Source: an uncultured Flavobacteriales bacterium (GTDB lineage: Bacteria > Bacteroidota > Bacteroidia > Flavobacteriales > Crocinitomicaceae). From it: a stretch of DNA of 64,000 nucleotides. The stretch spans positions 62,001 to 126,000 of the forward strand of contig CAMLHZ010000001.1 in the NCBI GenBank assembly GCA_946480085.1, read 5' to 3'. Under the pieces are notes generated by a model. It did no database searches, was not told the origin of the DNA, and saw only the letters and a list, made by a program, of their open reading frames with translations. Position 1 is the stretch's first letter, and every line of letters begins with the position of its first letter. Below, piece after piece: positions 36,539-44,627 of this stretch. The position numbers were made by a program, and so were the translations under genes.

Positions 36539-37900
36539 TCATGCAAAAAGCTCTTTTACAAGCTCATCTATGCGTGAAATCATCACTATTTGGATCTTAA
36601 AATCTTTTTGAGCAATGCCTTTGTTGTGTTTAGAGATCACAATTTTATCAAAGCCTAATTTCTCTGCTTCACGAATGCGTTGCTCCACTCTGTTTACCGG
36701 ACGAATTTCTCCAGAAAGTCCAATTTCGGCGGAACAACAAACAGTTCTGGCAATAGCAATATCGGTATTTGAAGAAAGAACTGCGGCAACAACGGCCATG
36801 TCGATAGCAGGATCATCTACTCGAATTCCACCAGCAATATTGAGGAAAACATCTTTCGTTCCCAAACGGAATCCGCAACGTTTTTCCATTACGGCCAATA
36901 ACATGTTCAAACGACGTAAGTCAAAACCTGTTGATGAACGTTGAGGAGTTCCGTACGCTGCTGTACTCACCAAGGCCTGAACTTCTATTAAAAGCGGTCG
37001 AATTCCTTCTAAAGTTGCAGCAATTGCAGAACCTGAAAGACCTGAATCAGCAGATGAGATCAATACTTCTGAAGGATTTTCAACCGGGCGTAAACCCGTT
37101 CCCTGCATTTCGTAAATTCCCAATTCATTGGTACTTCCAAAACGGTTTTTAATGCCGCGCAGTAATCGATACATGTAATGCTGATCACCTTCAAACTGCA
37201 ATACACAATCTACCATGTGTTCCAATACTTTTGGTCCGGCAAGCGAACCTTCTTTGGTGATGTGTCCGATCAGGAAAACCGGAATTCCCGTTTGTTTGGA
37301 ATAACGCAGCAATTGCGCCGTACAATCGCGAATTTGGGAAATGCTTCCTGGTGCACTTTCAATTTGAGAATTGAAAAGCGTTTGAATGGAATCTATAATT
37401 AACAATTGAGGCTGAAGCTCTTCTGCCTGCTTGAAAATATTTTGAATGTTCGTTTCAGTAAGCAAATAAACCTGCTTGTTTCTTTCTCCAATTCGTTCAG
37501 CGCGCATTTTGATCTGCTGCTCGCTTTCTTCTCCTGAAACGTAAAGGATCATTAAGTTGGATTGAACGGCAAGTTGAAGTAAAAGCGTTGATTTTCCAAT
37601 TCCCGGCTCCCCTCCAAAAAGAATGAGAGATCCTGGAACCAAACCTCCACCCAGAACGCGGTTCATTTCAGTATCCGGCAAAAAAATGCGTTGTTGTTCG
37701 CTTGGTTCAATATCCGAAACCAATTGCGCTTTGGCAGAACGACCACTGCTGGTTGAAAAGGCAACAACACCGCCCTGATTTTTCTCAATAATTTCTTCAA
37801 CCAAGGTATTCCACTCACCACATTCCGGACATTTTCCCAACCATTTTGGGGCTTCATATCCACAGTTTTGACAGAAAAATGCCGTTTTTACTTTTGCCAT
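36539..37900 (-). CDS. radA: DNA repair protein RadA, 453 aa
   Basis: RadA is a RecA-like, DnaB-type helicase that processes branched recombination intermediates. I start it at Met 37900 (MAKVKTAFFCQNCG), which matches the family; a nine-residue extension to 37927 is unlikely. The N-terminal zinc finger is CQNCGYEAPKWLGKCPECG. Walker A is GGEPGIGKST, the RadA-specific KNRFG motif appears in IKNRFGSTNELG, and a Lon-protease-like domain without active-site function ends the protein (about 285-453). It stands alone, with the AGACAAAAGAC repeat upstream. Confidence 0.97.
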   Translation of the reverse strand: MAKVKTAFFCQNCGYEAPKWLGKCPECGEWNTLVEEIIEKNQGGVVAFSTSSGRSAKAQLVSDIEPSEQQRIFLPDTEMNRVLGGGLVPGSLILFGGEPGIGKSTLLLQLAVQSNLMILYVSGEESEQQIKMRAERIGERNKQVYLLTETNIQNIFKQAEELQPQLLIIDSIQTLFNSQIESAPGSISQIRDCTAQLLRYSKQTGIPVFLIGHITKEGSLAGPKVLEHMVDCVLQFEGDQHYMYRLLRGIKNRFGSTNELGIYEMQGTGLRPVENPSEVLISSADSGLSGSAIAATLEGIRPLLIEVQALVSTAAYGTPQRSSTGFDLRRLNMLLAVMEKRCGFRLGTKDVFLNIAGGIRVDDPAIDMAVVAAVLSSNTDIAIARTVCCSAEIGLSGEIRPVNRVEQRIREAEKLGFDKIVISKHNKGIAQKDFKIQIVMISRIDELVKELFA

Positions 37901-37902
37901 GA

Positions 37903-38012
37903 TGTAAAGATAAAAGACTTTAGACAAAAGACGAAAGACGATTCAACTCTAAACAAAAGAGGAAAGCCTCATTGCAACTTTCCTCTTTCCTCTTTCCTCT
38001 TTAGGCTTTTTA
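37903..38012. repeat. Composite AAAGAC and AGAGGAAAG repeat region
   Basis: Bases 37909-37938 are iterations of (A)AAGAC units like those upstream of aspS. Bases 37955-38003 form an imperfect hairpin of AAAAGAGGAAAG against CTTTCCTCTTTCCTCTTT, closed outside by AGCCT/AGGCT. On the minus strand the latter follows the stop of the 1483-residue gene and ends in a short T-run, so it may act as its terminator. The CCTCTTT unit is repeated three times. Confidence 0.65.
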
Positions 38013-38013
38013 T

Positions 38014-41000
38014 CTATCTAACGACTACTAAAACTCCTGAATATTTCATTCCATCAGGACGGATATACACGTATTGATATGTTCCCGGAGTCCAGGCACT
38101 CACATCTGTTGTCCATTCCAGTTGCTGTTTTTTATTCAGAATAGTAGTTGATAACAAACGTCCATCGTATTGATAAATTTGAATTGTTGCATCACCTTCC
38201 ATTGGTTCATCAGGGAAACGAATTGTTAGTTCCTCTGAAGCAGGATTGGGGAATACTTCCAATTTATTTTCTGTCTCAACCATAATGTTCTGAGAACCCA
38301 TACAGTTTTGATAGTTAATGTTGCTCAAACTTTGAATGATAGAACCAAAATGATAATCTCCGGCGTAATGCACAGGTGTAATAAACGCAGAGGTATCAGG
38401 AACATAAACAGTATCAAGGAAAGCCATTCCTACTTGTGCAATTCTGATTTCCTTCATTGCATATTTCTTTTCACGATTTACGATAGATTGTTCCATGAAG
38501 TCAAGACCGCAAGATTCCAATTCTGTCAGCAACTCCAAACTTTTTTGCGGTTGACCAATTGCACGTAAAACCTGCGCTTTGTCCAACTCATTGTAAAATT
38601 GTCTGAAATAGTTATTCTCTGTAACCGCTGAACTTGTAACACGGTTTGTACTGTTTACAAAATCTTCCGTAGTTCCATCAAAGTTGTACAAATTCTGGCT
38701 TGCAGTAATCAAACCTTGCCCCATTGCAGATTCCAATGCCAGTTTCATATGGCTTTTTGCCTGAAGTAATAACTTCTGCGTGAGCGCACTACCTTGTCCA
38801 TAGCTGATATTACTTCTAAAAATCTCATCCAAATAAGCAATCGCTTGCAAATCGTTTCCTGTTCCGTCATTTAAGGCAGTCATTCGATTTATCGCTTCCT
38901 GAATTCCCTGATCCAAACGTAAGTTTTGACCGGCAGTCTGAGAATAATACGTTGGGATTTGATTTAACACTGCATTTACGGTCGACCCCAGAACAGAAAC
39001 AAATCCGTTGATCACATCCAAACTTCCACAAGAAGCTTTTTGCATTGGCAGCAGCGTATTCACCGTCACATTGATGTTATTTGCAGATTTGATACTGAAA
39101 CGTGTACTTGCAGGTGTAAGCGCAAAAATTGGATTCCATTGATTTCCTGAAAAATCAAGATTACAATTCAATGCAGATGAGCAAGTGGTTTGAAGTGTTC
39201 CACGAACCAAACCGCCAGCAACCGGAACATCGCGGAGGTAATTGGAACCAAGGGTCATATCAATCAATGCTTTTTCCAGATAAATATGGCAGCGCGTACT
39301 CAACGTTCCGGTCATTGGACCAAAAGTATTGTATCCACCACCAGTTCCGGTAGCCATGTTCAATAAACCTCCACGCATAGTTACACTGTTATCGCGACCA
39401 TTTGTGAAGGTGTTACAGCGCAAAGTCAATTTTCCAGTTGTTTTCTGAATCGCATTTCGCAGTGTATTAAAAGTGCTGGCAGAAACCAGAATGTCTACAT
39501 TGGAAACATCGTAAATAGCAGTTTGACCAATATTTCCGGGATTAACATCTGCAAAAACACAGCTTGATACTGAAGAATTGAGTGTCAATCCTTCCGATTC
39601 CACCATAGCGTTACCACCAGCATAGATATTGAAGTTACAAGAAGTGAGACTGTATCCTCGGCCATGCACATTTATACCTGAGCCGTTCAAATAATACGGA
39701 AGGGTTTGCGTAAAATTACAGCTCACCATTCGCAAGGTGGCATTATTTTCAATGTTCAGTTCTGCACCAACATGCGTGTTTACAAAATCTGTTTGTCTGA
39801 ACAGGTTCACATCCGTAACATAAATTTTTCCGGAGATCACATTGTTTCCGGTAAACTTTGCACGAAGCGTATTAACTGGCTGTTCAAAGCGAATAAAAGA
39901 GTTGTTGGAATTGATATCCACCCCACAATCTGTGAGCTTAATGTTTTTGATATCAGGATCAGAGAAATAAACCTTTGTATTGTCCTTCACTTTAATGATC
40001 AGGTCATTGCTACTTTTTCCGGTAAGATCAATTTCTGCTCCTGGTTTTGCATTGATAACCGGTTTTCCTTCAAAAACAATAAGCCCCGAAGATGTTGAAA
40101 AACTATGATCAATAGAGAAAATAGCATTGTTTTCCAGGTTAAGACTTCCTCTGATGATCAACTTTCCGCTATCGTCGTTCTTTGTATAAATGGTTGCACC
40201 GCTGTAATAGGTAAGCGTTGCACCCGGTTCAATGATAACACTACAGTTCTCATGTAAAATGAGCTTGGAGCCCGGACGTAAGATCAAGTTTCCACCTGCT
40301 TTAATGCGCAGTTCCGTTCCCGGTTGTACATAAAGCTCTCCTGAAAGATCTATAGTGCTGCCGTTGTTTACAGAGACGTGTTTTTGCACAATTTTCATTA
40401 CTGTATTCGGCTCGAAAGTTAACGTTGAGTTGTTACACACAATGAATGGTGTTTCTACATCAATGTACCCTCCTGGAAATTTCACCAAAGTATTGTTCAT
40501 TTGAAACTCATTGGTATAGATATACATATCACTATATTCGGGAAAGTAAGGTGCCACTTTAACAGTACTACCAATTACATTGTTGTATTTAGCGAATACA
40601 TCTTCAGTGCAATTGGGAACGTACACCAATTTTTGATCTATTTGTTCTTTCAGCTGTTCAAAAATTGGTAATGCGTCGGGATTGGGCAGGTTACTTGGAA
40701 TTGTAGCAACTATCGCATTATCACAAAAACAATCTTCCGAACTTTCAGGTGTGAATAACGGCTGGTCCGCTGGAAAAACCAAGCGATACAAATTATAGAA
40801 AAGCATGTAATCTATTCCGTTAAAAATCCCTCTTGAATTAGTGAATCCACCGTTTACATCAGAAGCCCATGTCCATCTGTCTTCGGATCCCCAACCGTTT
40901 GGTGAAGATTTAGAAATATTAGACGTACCATTACTTGCAGTAAAATTATATGGCCCCTCCGGGTGCATTGAGTTAATATAATCTTCAAAAAAATCTTTTG

Positions 41001-42465
41001 GTCGAACTGGTAAGTTGTCTTCCAAAACTGCTTGCATTAGATCCAGTTGTTTATTACCAGTACTATTCGTCATCAAATTGATACTTGAAGGAGAAAATAA
41101 GTTTCCAGCAATTCCAACGTTAGAGGTTAGAAGTCTTAAATTCCCATCATTACTCCCAACGGAACGACTATCAGGATCTTCCCAATCTTTTAACCCCCAA
41201 GGGTATGGTAACTGTTCTAGTTTTCCATTATCAATCAAATCTGCCTGAAATTGATCGATTTGTGCAATTGTATTAAAAGCTGTCCAGAAATCCTGCATAA
41301 AATAAACATCCCCATGCAATGGTCCATTTGCCAACCACTCCTGATATCTAGATTCGTCCTGATAATTTTGATTATTTCCAGTACCATAATTCACGCCACC
41401 TTGAAGCTCAACAGGCGATGAAGCCAAGGGATTAAAAACCACTTTAGTACATCCTCTTTGTTGTGTTGAATCGGCATCATTTTTTGCGCAGTACCCTGTA
41501 ATACAGCAGGCGATATCAGAAATAAACAGATTTTGAACCCTTCTTGTCCAATCACTATCATAATGATTACCTGTAATAATAAGTGCCGCTTTATACAGTG
41601 GATAGGCACTATAAACGGCGTCTCCACCACCATTATTTACGGGCCAACCATTGACATCAATCATCATCCAATTATGCTGATTGAGATATGTCATCATTCT
41701 ATTGACAATTGCCTGTGTTTCAGAGACAATATAGAATCCATCATCATTAGACGTCGGTTTTACAAAGGGATTATCTACAAGCTTATGTATTAATCTAAAT
41801 CCCATCATTAAGGAAGAAAGCTGATCTAAACTTGGTGTATTTTGATATGAATTTCCATAGGCTTCGAACTTAATAGGCACGTTAACAAGGGGATTGTGAA
41901 CTCTATCAGCATTGTTTGTCTTGAAGTGAGGTGAATTCACACATTCCATTCGCATAGGTGTACTACCCCAATTTTCAGAAGCGAAATCTTCAGGAATATC
42001 TTCCCGTTGGTAAAATCCATTTAAAATTTTCGGTTGTGTGAAACCATAAATTTCCGACTGCTCAAGTTCGGCATTCAAATCGACTCGATTAATTGCGGCG
42101 AGCGCATAATACAGTTCATTTAGCACTCCCATCGTATCCTGACCAGAGTCTTTTAACAAACGATATTCAGTCGCTAACAAACCTAAATAATATCCTTGAC
42201 GGATCATTCCGTCACCAAAGTGCATTTCACCCATCGAAAACATACCATTTCCGGGTGAATCATCAATATTATTAAAACATGTATTAGGCACTAAAGCTCG
42301 TGCCACGATACTTCCTCCAAAGTCAGGTGATATCTTTACAAAATCTTCACGAAGGGCATCCCGTAACTTCCAATATTTTTGCTGATTGAGCTGACCTGTT
42401 TGTCCATAAGCAGTTGCTGAGGTAATCAAGACAAGGCTGACTACCCATAAAATGAGTTGTTTCAT
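38014..42465 (-). CDS. Large beta-helix-like T9SS-secreted protein, 1483 aa
   Basis: A signal peptide (MKQLILWVVSLVLITSATAYGQ) is followed by a region of about 570 residues that I cannot assign; it has mixed helix/loop character (YYLGLLATEYRLLKDSGQD). From about residue 640 to 1150 the sequence is a run of short beta-strand rungs with repeated asparagine, valine and glycine (GSTIDLSGELYVQPGTELRIKAGGNLILRPGSKLILHE region), typical of a right-handed beta-helix. A helical segment follows (about 1190-1340), then a type A T9SS sorting domain (FPNPASEELTIRFPD to the end). It is downstream of a lipoprotein gene with which it seems to form a cassette; a copy of its first 40 codons remains at 43395-43529. 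Confidence 0.82.
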   Translation of the reverse strand: MKQLILWVVSLVLITSATAYGQTGQLNQQKYWKLRDALREDFVKISPDFGGSIVARALVPNTCFNNIDDSPGNGMFSMGEMHFGDGMIRQGYYLGLLATEYRLLKDSGQDTMGVLNELYYALAAINRVDLNAELEQSEIYGFTQPKILNGFYQREDIPEDFASENWGSTPMRMECVNSPHFKTNNADRVHNPLVNVPIKFEAYGNSYQNTPSLDQLSSLMMGFRLIHKLVDNPFVKPTSNDDGFYIVSETQAIVNRMMTYLNQHNWMMIDVNGWPVNNGGGDAVYSAYPLYKAALIITGNHYDSDWTRRVQNLFISDIACCITGYCAKNDADSTQQRGCTKVVFNPLASSPVELQGGVNYGTGNNQNYQDESRYQEWLANGPLHGDVYFMQDFWTAFNTIAQIDQFQADLIDNGKLEQLPYPWGLKDWEDPDSRSVGSNDGNLRLLTSNVGIAGNLFSPSSINLMTNSTGNKQLDLMQAVLEDNLPVRPKDFFEDYINSMHPEGPYNFTASNGTSNISKSSPNGWGSEDRWTWASDVNGGFTNSRGIFNGIDYMLFYNLYRLVFPADQPLFTPESSEDCFCDNAIVATIPSNLPNPDALPIFEQLKEQIDQKLVYVPNCTEDVFAKYNNVIGSTVKVAPYFPEYSDMYIYTNEFQMNNTLVKFPGGYIDVETPFIVCNNSTLTFEPNTVMKIVQKHVSVNNGSTIDLSGELYVQPGTELRIKAGGNLILRPGSKLILHENCSVIIEPGATLTYYSGATIYTKNDDSGKLIIRGSLNLENNAIFSIDHSFSTSSGLIVFEGKPVINAKPGAEIDLTGKSSNDLIIKVKDNTKVYFSDPDIKNIKLTDCGVDINSNNSFIRFEQPVNTLRAKFTGNNVISGKIYVTDVNLFRQTDFVNTHVGAELNIENNATLRMVSCNFTQTLPYYLNGSGINVHGRGYSLTSCNFNIYAGGNAMVESEGLTLNSSVSSCVFADVNPGNIGQTAIYDVSNVDILVSASTFNTLRNAIQKTTGKLTLRCNTFTNGRDNSVTMRGGLLNMATGTGGGYNTFGPMTGTLSTRCHIYLEKALIDMTLGSNYLRDVPVAGGLVRGTLQTTCSSALNCNLDFSGNQWNPIFALTPASTRFSIKSANNINVTVNTLLPMQKASCGSLDVINGFVSVLGSTVNAVLNQIPTYYSQTAGQNLRLDQGIQEAINRMTALNDGTGNDLQAIAYLDEIFRSNISYGQGSALTQKLLLQAKSHMKLALESAMGQGLITASQNLYNFDGTTEDFVNSTNRVTSSAVTENNYFRQFYNELDKAQVLRAIGQPQKSLELLTELESCGLDFMEQSIVNREKKYAMKEIRIAQVGMAFLDTVYVPDTSAFITPVHYAGDYHFGSIIQSLSNINYQNCMGSQNIMVETENKLEVFPNPASEELTIRFPDEPMEGDATIQIYQYDGRLLSTTILNKKQQLEWTTDVSAWTPGTYQYVYIRPDGMKYSGVLVVVR

Positions 42466-42550
42466 AAGTGTATGTTTTTGAGGTTACTAAAGAATACGGT
42501 TAGTAAGGTGTTAAATTATGAATGAATAGTGTGTTATTAAACGGCAAACC

Positions 42551-43258
42551 TTATGGTTGAATATGGTAGTTTACTAAGTTCCAAGTTTCTGTAGTATCAG
42601 CCAGTTCCAATCTAACCAAACCAACTCCCTTTGAGAAATAACGATATGTTGGATGGTTTCCATTATGTCCATTGTGAGGTTCGAAGACTTTGATGGTTGT
42701 TTTATCAAACAAGAAATTTCCTAATTGATAAGTATTCATAATAGATGTAATATGAATGAAGTTATTTGGGTAATCTATGTTATTTGATCCAACGCTATCT
42801 TTTAAATTGTATTGGAAAAACATACACCGACTCTCTCCTAGAGAAACACCTGGACCACCAGGAATTCCCTTTGAGCATTTTATTGACATACACTTTTTCG
42901 CAACAGGCGCTGTCTCGCTGCAGCCATCAGCCGTTGGCTGCCCAGTGTACTGTGGCCAATAATGGTATTGAAAATTATCCAATGCACTTTTTATAACAAT
43001 GTCAAAATCGTATGTAGAACCATTTGCAGAGGATAACACATACATGGAATCCCTGACTCCAGAATATTCTTCTTCATAGACCCACCATGAACCCGGTTTG
43101 AACAAAAAGAATTCTTTGGCAATCATTACGGAATTACAACCACCGGGACTGGTAGCACAATAGTTAGGCTCCTCTGTAGTTTGTTTACAGGAAACAGCAA
43201 GTGAAACAACAATTGTTGCGAAAGCGATGAGTGAGAAGAGTGAATTGCGTAAAAGCAT
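42551..43258 (-). CDS. Lipoprotein, cassette copy A, 235 aa
   Basis: I start at Met 43258 (MLLRNSLFSLIAFATIVVSLAVSC), which gives a lipoprotein signal with a plausible lipobox (LAVSC); the extra 43 codons upstream contain the promoter. After the lipid cysteine comes KQTTEEPNYCATSPGGCNS and a globular domain with the motif EFFLFKPGSWWVYEEEYSGVRDSMYV. Three more cysteines probably form disulfides. I do not recognise a family. It is followed after 85 bases by the 1483-residue secreted protein. Copy B at 43606-44307 is clearly homologous along its whole length, and nearly identical around the lipobox and the WWVYEEEYSG motif. Confidence 0.82.
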   Translation of the reverse strand: MLLRNSLFSLIAFATIVVSLAVSCKQTTEEPNYCATSPGGCNSVMIAKEFFLFKPGSWWVYEEEYSGVRDSMYVLSSANGSTYDFDIVIKSALDNFQYHYWPQYTGQPTADGCSETAPVAKKCMSIKCSKGIPGGPGVSLGESRCMFFQYNLKDSVGSNNIDYPNNFIHITSIMNTYQLGNFLFDKTTIKVFEPHNGHNGNHPTYRYFSKGVGLVRLELADTTETWNLVNYHIQP

Positions 43259-43276
43259 GTCTTTTAGGTTATTAAG

Positions 43277-43308
43277 TAAATATAGAACGTTCGATTTAAT
43301 TACCAAAA
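43277..43308 (-). promoter_or_regulatory. Promoter of lipoprotein copy A
   Basis: On the minus strand TTTTG (43304-43308) and TATATTTA (43277-43284) are separated by 19 bases. The same arrangement with the same spacing is found before copy B. Conservation of both boxes in otherwise diverged duplicates supports them as a real -33/-7 promoter. Confidence 0.6.
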
Positions 43309-43394
43309 TTTTGGGATATAAATTCACAGAAATGTGCAATGAATCTGGATTTTGAGAGATCAGAGTCTGGACACATTTATCTTTCAAATGCAGT

Positions 43395-43529
43395 TTAGAA
43401 ATTCACTAAAAAATCTTCCCGAAGAGCATCACGTAGCTTCCAATACTTCTGTTGATTCAATTGGTCAGTTTGACAAAAAGCAGTTGCTGAGGCAAGCCAA
43501 AGGCTAGCCCATAGAATGAGTTGTTTCAT
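43395..43529 (-). pseudogene. 44-codon stump of the 1483-residue gene
   Basis: Read on the minus strand from Met 43529, the frame gives MKQLILWASLWLASATAFCQ, then TDQLNQQKYWKLRDALREDF, LVNF and a stop. The first 40 residues match the start of the 1483-residue protein (QLNQQKYWKLRDALREDF is identical). Homology then stops abruptly. The stump sits behind lipoprotein copy B exactly as the full gene sits behind copy A. It is the truncated end of a tandem duplication. A secreted 20-odd-residue peptide could still be made, but nothing shows that it is. Confidence 0.85.
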
Positions 43530-43605
43530 AAGAGTTGTGTGTTTGAGGTTACTAAATAATAATGGTCAAAAAGTGTTTAAGTGAATGTGATTTTATATTG
43601 GAAAT

Positions 43606-44307
43606 TTATGGCTCTATATGATAATTAACCAGGTTCCAGGTTTCGGTTGTATCCAATAATTCTTTGCGGACTAGACCGACTCCACGTGAATAAAAATAAT
43701 TAGTAGGATGATCCCTTTCAAATCGATTATGAGGATTTTTGATCGAAATAGTTTCATTAAAGTGCCCATATCCAAAATACGACTCGGAAAGTATACTTTC
43801 AATTTTCACAACATTATTGGGGTAATAAAAATTATATGACTGAATAGAATCATTAAGTCGATATTGAAAAAATAATGAAGTAATTTCCTTAGACTCTTGC
43901 TGACTCCCAACAAGAACTTTAGAGCTTTTCACATATAAACACTTCTTTACAACGGGACTTGTTTTGCTACATTGTTTATCTGTAGGTTGCCCATTATAAA
44001 CGGGCCAGCTGTGGTATTGATAATTATTCAATGAGCTTTTAATTACAATGTCAAAATCGTAATTACTTGCATTCGCGTAAGAATAAACATACATTGAATC
44101 TCTTACCCCAGAATACTCCTCTTCATAAACCCACCATGAACCCGGTTTAAACAAAAAGAACTCTTTGGCAATTAGAACGGAATTACACCCTCCTGGACTA
44201 GTAGCACAAAAGTTTGGTTCTTCTGTAGTTTGTTTACAAGAAACAGCAAGTGAAACAACGAGTGTTGCTAAAGCGATAAGTGAAAAAAGTGAATTGCGTA
44301 AAAGCAT
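43606..44307 (-). CDS. Lipoprotein, cassette copy B, 233 aa
   Basis: This is the duplicate of the lipoprotein at 42551-43258. The signal peptide differs at only a few positions (MLLRNSLFSLIALATLVVSLAVSC), and the first half is almost unchanged (EFFLFKPGSWWVYEEEYSGVRDSMYV). The second half has diverged more, although the cysteines and the final EL/DTTETWNLVNYHI motif remain. The faster change in the C-terminal half fits relaxed or shifted selection after duplication. Downstream lies only the stump of the large secreted protein, so copy B has lost its partner. Function unknown. Confidence 0.82.
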   Translation of the reverse strand: MLLRNSLFSLIALATLVVSLAVSCKQTTEEPNFCATSPGGCNSVLIAKEFFLFKPGSWWVYEEEYSGVRDSMYVYSYANASNYDFDIVIKSSLNNYQYHSWPVYNGQPTDKQCSKTSPVVKKCLYVKSSKVLVGSQQESKEITSLFFQYRLNDSIQSYNFYYPNNVVKIESILSESYFGYGHFNETISIKNPHNRFERDHPTNYFYSRGVGLVRKELLDTTETWNLVNYHIEP

Positions 44308-44365
44308 GTGTTTGAGCTTGCTAAACCAAATCTGCGCTATGCCGAAAAGGTTGTAGGTTATTGCC

Positions 44366-44398
44366 TAAATGTATAGACTTTGGACAATAAACCAAAAA
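44366..44398 (-). promoter_or_regulatory. Promoter of lipoprotein copy B
   Basis: On the minus strand TTTTTG (44393-44398) and TACATTTA (44366-44373) are about 19 bases apart, the same as before copy A. The sequence just upstream (TTTCACAGAAGTGTG, TTGAATCTGGATTTTGAGAG) is also shared with copy A, which marks the outer end of the duplicated unit. Confidence 0.6.
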
Positions 44399-44483
44399 TT
44401 TTGGATGAAAATTTCACAGAAGTGTGTATTGAATCTGGATTTTGAGAGTCTAGAAACTAGATGTTCAATACAAAAAATGACTT

Positions 44484-44532
44484 AGCCATCCCCCCTCAAT
44501 CCGCCCTGTCTGACTGCAAACAGGGGGAAAAT
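44484..44532. repeat. CCCTGT/ACAGGG hairpin in the spacer
   Basis: A C-rich run (CCATCCCCCCTCAATCC) is followed by the hairpin CCCTGT-CTGACTGCAA-ACAGGG. Together with the terminator next to it this fills the gap between the protease gene and the lipoprotein promoter. No gene is present between 44400 and 44627. Confidence 0.5.
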
Positions 44533-44578
44533 AAAAAAGGTGGCCTCGCACTTCGATAAACTCAGCGCCCAGCCACCT
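44533..44578 (-). terminator. Terminator of the protease gene with a repeat inside its loop
   Basis: On the minus strand AAGGTGGC and GCCACCTTTTTT form the stem and T-run. The loop is unusually long (about 27 bases) and itself contains GCGCTGAGTTTATCGAAGTGC-like sequence (GCGCT/AGTGC), which resembles a dispersed intergenic repeat. It lies about 50 bases after the protease stop. Confidence 0.8.
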
Positions 44579-44591
44579 TCTCAATACACAA

Positions 44592-44625
44592 ACTGAAGTC
44601 TTTTGTCTTCAGTCTTTTGTCTTAA
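44592..44625. repeat. GTCTTTTGTCTTC repeat behind the protease gene
   Basis: GAAGTCTTTTGTCTTCAG is followed by TCTTTTGTCTTAAA. This is the reverse complement of the AAAGAC units at 21569-21602 and 37909-37938. It sits directly after the protease stop codon. Confidence 0.65.
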
Positions 44626-44627
44626 AT

